Source of the DNA: Streptomyces rugosispiralis
GTDB taxonomy: Bacteria > Actinomycetota > Actinomycetes > Streptomycetales > Streptomycetaceae
NCBI RefSeq assembly: GCF_024505145.1
Contig: NZ_JANIAA010000001.1
Span: 620,001 to 684,000 of the forward strand
Direction of reading: 5' to 3'
Length of the DNA: 64,000 nucleotides
Shown here piece after piece: positions 8,737 through 16,526 of the stretch. The notes under the pieces are model-generated. The model was not told the origin of the DNA, ran no database searches, and worked only from the letters and a program-made list of their open reading frames with translations. A program made the position numbers and the translations under genes. Each line of letters begins with the position of its first letter. Position 1 is the first letter of the stretch.

Positions 8737-10287
8737 TCATCGTGTTCGCGGGGGCGTTGAGGGCTGCGAGCGGGTGGCACGGATCGCAAGGGCAAGACGG
8801 AGGATGAGGGTCGCGGCACCGGCGGCCGCCGCGGCACATACGGAGATGAAGATGTCGGGCAGCCAGTTGATGAGCTGCCCCGGGCTCATCCGGTCCACGG
8901 CCCAGGCCAGGGCGGCGCACGGCAGCCCGCCCACCACGCACCACACGGCGGTCAGGAGGGTGCGGGGCGGCCCGGAACCGGGCGTGACAGGACGGCGGAG
9001 GAGCAGGGCCGAGCGGACGGTCGCCAGAACCAGGGCCATGGCGCACGCGGTGGCGCCGAAAACGGCCCAGTAGTAGGGGGACGCGAATGTGGTGCTCGTG
9101 GGCGCCCGGCCACCCCCGAGGATCCGTGCGGCACCGAAGCCGACCTGCATGACCGCCTCGTCATGGAGGAGCCCGTAGAGGTTCTGCTGAAGGACGAGCG
9201 CGATGTTGCGCTTCGGCAAGAGGAAGAGCATCGCCGAGTAGCCGGGAGTGGCGCCCGTGTGCCAGATGGCGTCCTCGAGTGGCGCGTCCAGGCCGCCGAC
9301 CCGCCAGCCCAAACCGTAGCCCGTCGCGGCGCCGGTGGGCCGGGGCCTGCCTTCCTCACGCATCAGCCTTACGGATTCGGGAGTGAGGACGGTGTCACCG
9401 TCGGCGGCCCTCCCGCCGCGGAGCTGCAACGCGGCGAAGGCGGCCAGGTCGTGCAGGTCCCCACCCAGGTAGCCGTAGCCCGCGCCGTGGTCGTCCACGC
9501 CGTCCGCGATCGCGGTCGGCACACCCCACAGGAGCTGGTGCCCCGGGGGCAGGTTCTGGTTGCGAGCCGATGCCTGGTCGGCGATGGCATCGTCCATGCC
9601 CGCCGGGTCGAGCACGGCCTGTCTGAGGTGGTCGGCGAAGGAGCGTCCGGTCACGGCCTCGACCACGGCGGTCAGGACGAGGTAATTGGCGCTGCTGTAG
9701 GCGTACTTGGCGCCGGGCGGGCCGATCGGCCGCACGCCGTTGAGGGCGCGTATGCGCTCCGCCGGGCGGGGGCAGTCGGCGTCGAAGCAGTCGGTGACTT
9801 CGAGGGTGGCCGACTCAGGTATGCCGGAGGTCTGGTTGAGGAGGTGGCGGACCGTGACCCTGGAGGCGTGCGCGGCGCCCCCGAACCGGAAGTCCGCGAG
9901 GTGGTCCACGACCCGGTCGTCAAGGCGGAGCCGCCCGTTCTGCACGAGGACCATCACACTGGTGGCGGCGATCGGCTTGGCGACCGAGCCCCATAGGAAA
10001 GGCGTTTCGGCCGTGACGCGCCGGCCGCGCCCGTCGGTTCCCCAGGATCGCCGATGGACCGGCCCGTCGGGGCCGACCACGGCGTATGAGATCCCTGGCG
10101 CGTGGGTGGCCTTCATCCGGTCACGGATGTAGTGGTCGATGGCGGCGTAACTGCCGGGCCGGCCCGAGGCCGGGTGACCGGAAGCCTCGGCGGCAGGGGC
10201 AGCGGGCATGGACAGCAGCAGCCCGAGTACCAGGACCACGGCGCTCACGGCTGCGCGCCGTAAGCGGAGGCGCATGGGGTTCCTCAC
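8737..10287 (-). CDS. Secreted/membrane serine hydrolase of the beta-lactamase (class C/EstB) superfamily
   Basis: A 516-aa protein with a signal peptide (VLVLGLLLSMPAAPAAEA), a penicillin-recognising hydrolase domain, and about three hydrophobic helices in the last ~120 residues. Active-site motifs are SVAK (S-x-x-K) in WGSVAKP, YSS in KYAYSSANY where the family often has YSN, and HTG in WHTGATPGY. It could be an esterase, D-amino-acid peptidase or beta-lactamase-like enzyme held at the membrane by its C-terminal helices. GTG 10287 is chosen because GGAGGAAAC lies 5-7 nt upstream; ATG 10275 is also possible. It is divergent from a TetR gene, with two palindromes between them. Confidence 0.88.
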   Translation of the reverse strand: MRNPMRLRLRRAAVSAVVLVLGLLLSMPAAPAAEASGHPASGRPGSYAAIDHYIRDRMKATHAPGISYAVVGPDGPVHRRSWGTDGRGRRVTAETPFLWGSVAKPIAATSVMVLVQNGRLRLDDRVVDHLADFRFGGAAHASRVTVRHLLNQTSGIPESATLEVTDCFDADCPRPAERIRALNGVRPIGPPGAKYAYSSANYLVLTAVVEAVTGRSFADHLRQAVLDPAGMDDAIADQASARNQNLPPGHQLLWGVPTAIADGVDDHGAGYGYLGGDLHDLAAFAALQLRGGRAADGDTVLTPESVRLMREEGRPRPTGAATGYGLGWRVGGLDAPLEDAIWHTGATPGYSAMLFLLPKRNIALVLQQNLYGLLHDEAVMQVGFGAARILGGGRAPTSTTFASPYYWAVFGATACAMALVLATVRSALLLRRPVTPGSGPPRTLLTAVWCVVGGLPCAALAWAVDRMSPGQLINWLPDIFISVCAAAAAGAATLILRLALAIRATRSQPSTPPRTR

Positions 10288-10310
10288 CGTTTCCTCCAGA
10301 GGCGGGACGA

Positions 10311-10356
10311 ATAACCGTATGGCCATACGGTTATTACCGTACGGTGATACGGTTAT
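10311..10356. promoter_or_regulatory. Twin overlapping palindromic operators
   Basis: Site 1 (10311-10334) is a perfect palindrome: ATAACCGTAT, a GGCC centre, then the reverse complement of the first half. Site 2 (10333-10356) has the same geometry (10-bp halves, 4-bp centre): ATTACCGTAC, GGTG, ATACGGTTAT, with 8 of 10 matches in the left half. Their centres are 22 bp apart, about two helical turns. They fill the space between the serine hydrolase and the TetR gene and end 3 bp before the TetR start codon. Confidence 0.85.
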
Positions 10357-10359
10357 CAA

Positions 10360-11016
10360 GTGCCGAGGACCGCCGACCATGACGAACGCCGACGCCAGAT
10401 CGCCCGTAGCGTCTGTGGGCTCATCTCGGAACAAGGGCTCGACGCCGTCACCATTGCCCGCACCGCCACCGCGGCCGGGATGTCGGTCGGGCTGGTGCAG
10501 CACTACTTCCGCAGCAAGGACGAGATGCTGCTGCACGCCTTTCAGGAGGTCAGTGCCGCCATCCGGAGCCGGGCCGACGAGCGGATCCGGGCCGGGGTCG
10601 AGCACCAGCGGCCCATTTCACACGTACTGGCCGAGGCCATGGCCGAGTTCATCCCCCTGGACGAGACACGCCGCACCGAATTCAGGGTCACCAGGGCGTT
10701 CGCCGGCCGCGCACTGGACGCCCCCGCCCTCGCCGAGGTCGACGTCGCGACGGGTCGGCGACTGCGCGAGGACATCGCCCGGGCCGTCCACAACGGCAAG
10801 GAGTGCGGCGAGGTCGCGGCGGACCTGGATCCATGGCCCGTGGCCGTTCGGCTCGCCGCGGTGACCGAAGGGCTTGCGCTTCAGGTTTTCCGCGACCCCG
10901 CCGGCGTGAACGGGGTGTCCCCGGCTGTGCTCTCGGCGTCGGTTATCACCTCAGAGTTGGCCACCGTCTTCACTGGGGAGTGTCGCCAATACGCCAACGC
11001 CGCGGCGTCCGGCTGA
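10360..11016 (+). CDS. TetR-family transcriptional regulator (probable autorepressor)
   Basis: A 218-aa TetR-type regulator. The helix-turn-helix (about residues 10-56) reads ERRRQIARSVCGLI, then AVTIARTATAAGMSVGLVQHYFRSKDEML. A typical all-helical TetR C-terminal domain follows. GTG 10360 has no Shine-Dalgarno sequence. TACGGT at 10348-10353 would place a transcription start almost on the start codon, so the mRNA is probably leaderless. Two palindromes lie directly upstream. The likely targets are its own promoter and the divergent serine hydrolase. Confidence 0.93.
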   Translation: MPRTADHDERRRQIARSVCGLISEQGLDAVTIARTATAAGMSVGLVQHYFRSKDEMLLHAFQEVSAAIRSRADERIRAGVEHQRPISHVLAEAMAEFIPLDETRRTEFRVTRAFAGRALDAPALAEVDVATGRRLREDIARAVHNGKECGEVAADLDPWPVAVRLAAVTEGLALQVFRDPAGVNGVSPAVLSASVITSELATVFTGECRQYANAAASG

Positions 11017-11142
11017 CAGCTTGTCAGGGCCCGGCCGGCGAGTGACCGGCCCGGCTCAGCAGCGGGATCAACCCCACGTGGCATTCACACGGATGTACCA
11101 TCCAGCACCAACGTGCAACGTGCCCAGATGAGGGAGCTCGTA

Positions 11143-11817
11143 GTGGACACTCCTGCCGAGAGCGCCAGTCTGAAGTCCCAGTACGCGGCTCAGGTCGCGG
11201 CCGATCTGGAACGCAACTCCGCCGAACGTGAACGTCTCAGCGCCGAAATCGCGGCGCTGCGAGAGCAGTTGGCCGTGCTGGATGACAACCGGGCGCTTCT
11301 GCTCAGCATGCGGCAGACGCTTGGTGGCGACGCCGCTGGTGGCGCGACGGAGAACGGTGGCGTCAGTGGTCCGGGGGACGGTTCGTCCGCGCGACGAGAG
11401 GTCGCGGCACTGTCCGTCACGCGCAAGGCGAGGAAGAAGGCCGACGCGGCCGGTGGCAAGCGGAAGGGGGCGGATGCGGGTGGGAGCCGTCCGCGTCGTC
11501 AGCGGGTGCGGGAAGCGGGGGTGCCCACGCTTCGGGAGTTGGTACGTGATGACCTCGCCCAGCACGGTGAGCCCCGTTCGGCGGCCGAAGTGACCGCCGC
11601 ACTGAGCCAGGCTCTTCCGGAGCGCGAGATCAAGCCCACGGTCGTGCGCAGCACTCTCGAATCACTTGTGGCCAAGGGGCAAGCACACCGCACCAAGCAG
11701 AAGAAGGCCGTCTTCTATTCGGCTGCCACCACGGATGCGGTCTCCGAAGCGGCCGTCGAAGTGGCCTCCGATGCGTCCTCCGATGCCGGCGAGCCCGGCG
11801 AGGCCCGCGCTTCCTGA
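11143..11817 (+). CDS. Hypothetical protein: coiled coil, basic linker, winged-helix-like C-terminus
   Basis: About 224 aa. Residues ~15-55 (LERNSAERERLSAEIAALREQL) are a strong heptad coiled coil. The middle (~60-125) is a Gly/Ser/Lys/Arg-rich, DNA-binding-like linker. Residues ~130-195 (TLRELVRDDLAQHG to KGQAHRTKQKKAVFY) look like a winged helix that senses or binds nucleic acid. The tail is acidic and alanine-rich. I do not recognise a named family; a chromatin- or transcription-associated role is inference. GTG 11143 follows AGGGAG by about 7 nt; starts at 11113 or 11128 are possible. It converges with a squalene/phytoene synthase-like gene. Confidence 0.75.
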   Translation: MDTPAESASLKSQYAAQVAADLERNSAERERLSAEIAALREQLAVLDDNRALLLSMRQTLGGDAAGGATENGGVSGPGDGSSARREVAALSVTRKARKKADAAGGKRKGADAGGSRPRRQRVREAGVPTLRELVRDDLAQHGEPRSAAEVTAALSQALPEREIKPTVVRSTLESLVAKGQAHRTKQKKAVFYSAATTDAVSEAAVEVASDASSDAGEPGEARAS

Positions 11818-11844
11818 GCCGCCATGGCCGACGAGGTGCGGTGT

Positions 11845-12753
11845 TCAGCGCAGATGACGGGCGCTGCGGCGCTCCCGGAGCAGTACCCGCGCGGTGGCCG
11901 GTAGGGGCGGACGGGCGGGGGCGCGGAGGATGCCGGGGCCCTTGGTGGCGGCTGCCGTGGTCGTGAGGAGCTCGATCTCGATCATGGCGCGGAAGAGCGG
12001 GCGGCCCTCGGGCGGTGCGAGGCCGACCAGGCTTCGGCTGGTGGCCAGGCACTCGCGGGCCTCACCGAGCAGATGCGCCAGCAGGCTCCGGATCGCGGGG
12101 GTGTCCCGGGCGTTCTCCAGGTCGGCGCGGGTGACACCGTGGGCGTCGAGCGTCTCCCGCACCACGTTCAGGCGCCCGTCGGCGAGGTCTTCGGCCAGGT
12201 CGTTGACGAAGTCCAGGCGCTGGCTGCCGTCGATGTACGTACGGCATGCCTCGCGGTAGTCCGTCGCAGGCTCCTCCCCGGCCACCAGGCCCGCGATCAG
12301 CATGAACGCCGGGAGCGCATACGCGTCGACGTAGCGTTGGTAGTCCGCTTCGGTGTCGAAGCCGGTGAACTCCAGCTCCATGGCGGCCGCGTCGAGGAAG
12401 TCCTCGACCCGGCCGCGCATCCCGGGGTGCGCGGAGACGGTGTGCAGCAGCGGCCGTACGGCGGCGTGGTCGCTTTCGCCACCGGCCAGGCCGTCACGTA
12501 CCTCCTTCACCCACTCCGCGCAGGCCCCGGCGCGCTCCGCCACGGGACCGCTGTCGAGGAGGGTGTCGGTGCGGTGCATGAAGGCGGTCGCCGCGATCAG
12601 ATGTGGCAGCAACGGCGGAGGCAGCAGCAGGCGCGCGGCGAGGTAGGAGCTGCGCCGGTAGCCCGCGACGATTTTCCGCTGCCGCGTATAGTCCTCCCGC
12701 AGCCCGGGATCGCCGACCCCCGCGGCATCCAGCGCCCTGTCCCACAGGCCCAC
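11845..12753 (-). CDS. Squalene/phytoene synthase-like prenyltransferase with degenerate aspartate motifs
   Basis: A 302-aa member of the all-helical head-to-head prenyl synthase family. RRSSYLAARLLLPPPLLPHL and FMHRTDTLLDS occupy the place of the first Asp-rich motif, which here is reduced to D-x3-D rather than DxxxD with flanking acids. The second motif region is DFVNDLAEDLADGR. Family enzymes condense two prenyl diphosphates into squalene or phytoene. No hpn or crt genes adjoin, so the substrate and even activity are uncertain. GTG 12753 is chosen because GGAGGG lies 7 nt upstream; the more distal TTG directly abuts that site. Confidence 0.82.
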   Translation of the reverse strand: MGLWDRALDAAGVGDPGLREDYTRQRKIVAGYRRSSYLAARLLLPPPLLPHLIAATAFMHRTDTLLDSGPVAERAGACAEWVKEVRDGLAGGESDHAAVRPLLHTVSAHPGMRGRVEDFLDAAAMELEFTGFDTEADYQRYVDAYALPAFMLIAGLVAGEEPATDYREACRTYIDGSQRLDFVNDLAEDLADGRLNVVRETLDAHGVTRADLENARDTPAIRSLLAHLLGEARECLATSRSLVGLAPPEGRPLFRAMIEIELLTTTAAATKGPGILRAPARPPLPATARVLLRERRSARHLR

Positions 12754-12834
12754 GCCCAACCCTCCAGATTCCTCGGTCCTCCGGCGGCCGACCGCCAGAA
12801 CACTACGCGGGCCGGTCGGCCCCGACTGGTGTCT

Positions 12835-13470
12835 TCATGTGATCTTGCCTGGTGCCGCGGACGCCAGGCGTGCCACCGGCGGCAGCGGTGAGTGTTGCGG
12901 CGAGGCTTGGAACGCCTGGATCACGAGCGCGGCGAAGCGCCGGGATGCCGCCACCCGGCCGGCCTTCGACGCGGTGTGGATGCCCCTGTTCGCCATCAGC
13001 ATCATGACCAGGTCGTCCAGGACGAAGTCGGGGCGCAGATGGCCGGTGTCCTTGGCGCGGTGGGCCAGTTCGGCGATCGACCTCAGCGCGTATTCGCGCT
13101 CGGCGACGAAGTCCATCGCATCGGGGAAGGTCGACATGAAGGCTTCGGTGAAGCCCCGGCTGCGGGCGTGCAGCTCACAGGTCCGCTCGATCACGAGGCA
13201 GAAGCCGCGCCACGGATCCGGCTCGGCACGCCCCTCGTCGACGATGGCGCGGCATGCGCGCATCTCGTCCGTGAAGGCTTCGGTGGCCAGCGTCTGCTTG
13301 GTCGGGAAACGGCGGTACAGCGTGGCGGGGCCGACCCCGGCGTGCCGGGCGATCTCCCGCATCGGCACCTTCAGCCCTTCGGTGGCGAACAGCGCGCGGG
13401 CCGCGTCGAGGATGCGCTCCCGGTTGTCCGAGGCGTCGGAGCGCAGGGGGTGAGGCAAACGGTCGGTCAC
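12835..13470 (-). CDS. TetR-family transcriptional regulator
   Basis: About 211 aa. The N-terminal HTH is DNRERILDAARALFATEG, then VPMREIARHAGVGPATLYRRFPTKQTL, a canonical TetR motif. The C-terminal half is helical and of the type fused to small-molecule sensing. GTG 13470 is chosen over ATG 13488 because a perfect inverted repeat (13477-13492) overlaps the upstream candidate start and GAGAG lies just before the GTG. It is divergent from an NADP-dependent oxidoreductase at 13638, the most likely regulated gene. Confidence 0.9.
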   Translation of the reverse strand: MTDRLPHPLRSDASDNRERILDAARALFATEGLKVPMREIARHAGVGPATLYRRFPTKQTLATEAFTDEMRACRAIVDEGRAEPDPWRGFCLVIERTCELHARSRGFTEAFMSTFPDAMDFVAEREYALRSIAELAHRAKDTGHLRPDFVLDDLVMMLMANRGIHTASKAGRVAASRRFAALVIQAFQASPQHSPLPPVARLASAAPGKIT

Positions 13471-13476
13471 CGCTCT

Positions 13477-13492
13477 CACTTTAGCCAAAGTG
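13477..13492. promoter_or_regulatory. Candidate TetR operator
   Basis: CACTTT-AGCC-AAAGTG is a perfect 6-bp inverted repeat with a 4-bp centre, 7 bp upstream of the chosen TetR start and about 146 bp from the divergent oxidoreductase. This position suits autorepression. Confidence 0.6.
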
Positions 13493-13525
13493 GACGGGGG
13501 CGTCCGTTATCGTCCTTCGGGCCGG

Positions 13526-13620
13526 CTCCGATCGATCCCGTCGGTCCCGTCGATCTCACCGATCCCGTCGATTCCACCGACCTCGTTGAACCCATCGATC
13601 CCACCGGCCTCATCGAACCC
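13526..13620. repeat. Degenerate 9/12-bp repeat array upstream of the oxidoreductase
   Basis: Variants of CCGATCCCGTCG and TCGATCCCACCG follow one another for about 95 bp between the TetR operator and the oxidoreductase ribosome-binding site. Copies are imperfect (GATCCC, GGTCCC, GATCTC, GATTCC, GAACCC). The array would lie in the 5' leader or promoter of the gene at 13638. Confidence 0.65.
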
Positions 13621-13637
13621 AGAGCAAGGAGACGACC

Positions 13638-14600
13638 TTGAAGGCAGTCGCCATCCAGGCGTTCGGATCTCCCGAAGGTCTGGCACTGATCGACATCCCC
13701 GTCCCGACTCCCGGCGCCGGACAGGTGCTGATCGCCAATGAGGCGATCGGCGTCGGCGGCTCCGACGCCGTGATCCGCCGCGGGACCCTCGCCGGCTACG
13801 GCTTCAAGGAAGGCCATATCCCCGGCAGCGAGGTGGCGGGCACCGTGACCGCGGTCGGCGACGGCGTCGACACATCATGGGTCGGTCAGCGCGTGTGGGC
13901 GTTCACCGGTGTGCACGGCGGCTACGTCGAAGAGGCGATCGCCGCGGTCGAGGAAATCCTCCCCCTCCCCGCGGGCCTCTCCGCCGTCGACGCGGTGACG
14001 CTGGGGAGCTCCGGCATCGTGGCCCACTTCGCCCTGTCCCATGCCCACTTCGCTCCCGGCGAGTCGGTGCTGGTGCGGGGCGCGGCCGGCAGCCTCGGCA
14101 TCATGACGGTCCAGCTCGCGGCGCGTGGCGGTGCCGGGGCGGTGGCGGTCACGACGTCGTCGGCCGAGCGTGGCGATCGGCTGGGCAAGCTCGGCGCCAC
14201 CCATGTGCTGGACCGCTCGGGCGAGGGAGGCGACGACGCTCCCTCCGGCTACGACGTCATCATCGACATCATCGCCGGTGCGGACATGCCGGCCTTCTTC
14301 GCCAAGCTCAACCCGAACGGTCGGATGGTGGCCGTCGGCGCGGTCGGCGGCATGCCACCGGCGGACTTCGGTATGGCGATTATGGCGGCGTTCCAGAAGT
14401 CGATGTCGTTCGCCGCCTTCAGCGCCGCCACCGTGGCCGAGCCCGATCGACGCGCCGTGCGGACCGGGCAATTCGAGGCCGCGAGCCGAGGCGAACTGCG
14501 GACGGTGGTGCACGAGTTGCTGCCGTTGGAGCAAGCCGTACTGGCGCACCGCAAGATGGACAGCGGCGAGGTGTTCGGCAGGATCGTGCTGACACCGTAA
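13638..14600 (+). CDS. NADP-dependent quinone oxidoreductase-like protein (zinc-free MDR)
   Basis: A 320-aa medium-chain reductase of the quinone oxidoreductase type. The GroES-like part runs to about residue 110 (GSEVAGTVTAVGDGV), followed by a Rossmann domain with VRGAAGSLGIMTVQLA and VTTSSAERGDRLGKLGATHV. Zinc-binding cysteines are absent, as expected for QOR enzymes. It probably reduces quinones or enones with NADPH. The TTG at 13638 is supported by AAGGAG 7 nt upstream and by the family's MKAVAIQAFG beginning. It is divergent from a TetR regulator. Confidence 0.92.
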   Translation: MKAVAIQAFGSPEGLALIDIPVPTPGAGQVLIANEAIGVGGSDAVIRRGTLAGYGFKEGHIPGSEVAGTVTAVGDGVDTSWVGQRVWAFTGVHGGYVEEAIAAVEEILPLPAGLSAVDAVTLGSSGIVAHFALSHAHFAPGESVLVRGAAGSLGIMTVQLAARGGAGAVAVTTSSAERGDRLGKLGATHVLDRSGEGGDDAPSGYDVIIDIIAGADMPAFFAKLNPNGRMVAVGAVGGMPPADFGMAIMAAFQKSMSFAAFSAATVAEPDRRAVRTGQFEAASRGELRTVVHELLPLEQAVLAHRKMDSGEVFGRIVLTP

Positions 14601-14685
14601 CCCGCGATGCGATACCGGCGGCCGTGGGACACGTGGCACCGTACGTACCCCGGGGGATCTTCCCGGCCAGGCGGAGGGAGCGTGC

Positions 14686-15579
14686 GTGGAATCGGTGAAG
14701 GGGCAGGGCGACGGCGGCACGTGGCCCACGGGACTGGCCGAGGCGATACGCGCCACCGCGGCCGACATCGCCGCCACGCTGCGCGGCGCGTCCGACACCG
14801 GGGCTCCGGTGCCCGGGTCGCGGTGGACGGTCGGGGAGGCGGCGGCACACCTGGCGCAGGCCAATGAGCTGATGGCACACCTCGCGGACGGGAAGGAACG
14901 CGGCTACGGGGACGGCACACCGCGGGGGCTGGCGGAGGCGAACCAGCACGCGCTCGCCGCGTTCGCCGAGCGCCGGGCCGAGCCGCTGGCCGCCATGATC
15001 GTGGAGCAGGCCGAAGCCTTCCTCCAGTCGGCGGCCCGGCCCGCGCCACCCGCATCATCCGCGCCACCCGCGCCACCCGCGCCACCCGCGCCACACACGT
15101 CACCCGCGCGCCCCGCGTCACACGGCGAACTCAAGACGCCGATGGGCCCGATGAGCCTCGAGGTACTGGGGTCGTATCTGCTGACCCATATGCTCGGCCA
15201 CGGCTATGACCTCGCCCGTGCGCTGGGCAGCCCGCATATGCTCAACCGGGCCCGGGTCGAGCTGACCCTGCCCTTCCTGATCACGGCCATGCCACGGGTG
15301 CTCGACACCACGGTCGCCGCCGGGCTCACCGCCCGCTACGCCATCCATCTGAGGGGTGGCGCCTGCTTCGGCGCCACCTTCACCGACGGCGCGGTGACCG
15401 TCACACCGCGCCCGCCGAGCCGCCCGGACTGCACCATCCTCACCGAGCCCGTGGCCTTCCTCCTCATGGCGCTCGGCCGCCTCGGACCGTGGAGCGCCGT
15501 CGCCAGGGGCCGCGTCCTCACCTGGGGCCGCAAGCCCTGGCTCGCGCCCCGCTTCCCCACGCTCTTCTCCCCGCCCTGA
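14686..15579 (+). CDS. Maleylpyruvate isomerase-like (DinB superfamily/MDMPI) protein with SCP2-like C-terminus
   Basis: A 297-aa protein. The N-terminal four-helix DinB-like part has WTVGEAAAHLAQ near residue 48 and HMLGHGYDLARALG near 170, whose histidines fit the metal site of mycothiol-dependent MDMPI enzymes. The last ~100 residues resemble an SCP2/lipid-binding fold. A Pro/Ala-rich insert (about residues 122-143), encoded by tandem GCGCCACCC units, interrupts the helical domain. GTG 14686 follows GGAGGGAGC. It stands downstream of the oxidoreductase at 13638 and converges with RNase HI. The precise reaction is unknown. Confidence 0.78.
   Translation: MESVKGQGDGGTWPTGLAEAIRATAADIAATLRGASDTGAPVPGSRWTVGEAAAHLAQANELMAHLADGKERGYGDGTPRGLAEANQHALAAFAERRAEPLAAMIVEQAEAFLQSAARPAPPASSAPPAPPAPPAPHTSPARPASHGELKTPMGPMSLEVLGSYLLTHMLGHGYDLARALGSPHMLNRARVELTLPFLITAMPRVLDTTVAAGLTARYAIHLRGGACFGATFTDGAVTVTPRPPSRPDCTILTEPVAFLLMALGRLGPWSAVARGRVLTWGRKPWLAPRFPTLFSPP
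15049..15118. repeat. Tandem 9-bp coding repeats (GCGCCACCC)
   Basis: GCGCCACCC occurs perfectly and with variants about seven times in frame, encoding a run of APP triplets inside the DinB-like domain of the gene at 14686. This suggests an expandable linker. Confidence 0.8.
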
Positions 15580-15592
15580 CCCACCCCGTGGC

Positions 15593-16300
15593 TCAGGTGG
15601 CACAGGACGGATGGCCCCAGCCGTCGGAGTTCTTGCTGATGCTCTCGCCCTTGGCATAGGGCGTACCGCAGCGGCACCGGCCGGGGAACTTCGCCTTGAT
15701 GGACCCCTTCGCACCGGTGCTCCGCTTCGAGCCGGTGCCCCGCCCCTGTGCCGCCGCCGTACGCGGGCGCGCCGCGCCACCGCGACCGGCCGAGCGGGTC
15801 GCCGTCCGGTCCTCGGGCGGTGGCAGGGCGGAGCCCAGCGAGGTGCCCGCGGGCTGCTGGGTACGGGCCGTGTGGCTGGCCGCCTGGTCGGCGGCCGCGT
15901 TGAACGGGTCACCGTCGATCTGGTGCGCCGGAACGTAGACGAACTCCACCGTACGGCCGTCCAGCAGCTCGTCGATGCGCATCACCAGCTCGCGGTTGGC
16001 CACCGGCGACCCCGAGGCGGTCTTCCACCCCTTCCTCCGCCACCCGGGCAGCCATGTGGTGACCGCCTTCATCGCGTACTGGGAGTCCATCCGCACCTCC
16101 AGCGGCACGCCCGCGTCGGTGGACTCCAGCAGCTCTCGCAGCGCGGTCAGCTCGGCGACATTGTTGGTCGCGGTGCCCAGCGGCCCGGCCTCCCAGCGCT
16201 CCACCTCACCGTCGGTGCCCGCGATGACCCATGCCCAGGCCGCGGGCCCGGGGTTTCCCTTCGATGCCCCGTCACACGCGGCGATGATCTGTTCAGCCAT
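15593..16300 (-). CDS. rnhA: Ribonuclease HI with C-terminal zinc-finger-like extension
   Basis: A 235-aa RNase H that cuts RNA in RNA:DNA hybrids. The four catalytic acids are visible: Asp in ACDGASKGNPGP (start), Glu in VAELTALRELL, Asp in RMDSQYAMKAV and Asp in FNAAADQAA. Residues ~150-200 are a basic, low-complexity linker. The last ~30 residues hold GRCRCGTPYAKGE and GWGHPSC, a Cys/His set that may bind zinc. ATG 16300 is chosen because family homology starts there, although the frame is open further upstream and the Shine-Dalgarno is weak (GGAG about 15 nt away). Confidence 0.93.
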   Translation of the reverse strand: MAEQIIAACDGASKGNPGPAAWAWVIAGTDGEVERWEAGPLGTATNNVAELTALRELLESTDAGVPLEVRMDSQYAMKAVTTWLPGWRRKGWKTASGSPVANRELVMRIDELLDGRTVEFVYVPAHQIDGDPFNAAADQAASHTARTQQPAGTSLGSALPPPEDRTATRSAGRGGAARPRTAAAQGRGTGSKRSTGAKGSIKAKFPGRCRCGTPYAKGESISKNSDGWGHPSCAT

Positions 16301-16526
16301 ACGCCGATACTGCCAGCTCCGCCGACCCGGCCCGACGGCAGACCCGTCGGTCGGCCCTCTCCCCGCCCCCGGGGCGTTCACCGGATTCACGCGGAACGGG
16401 CACATCATGTACACGCGTTCGGGCGTCACACATGCGAGTCTCCGAGAGCTTGTGCCTTGAACGTCCGTACCCACGCCGTCAGTTGGCGGTCCGGGTACTC
16501 GTCTCGGAGAGGACACCCCCCACATC

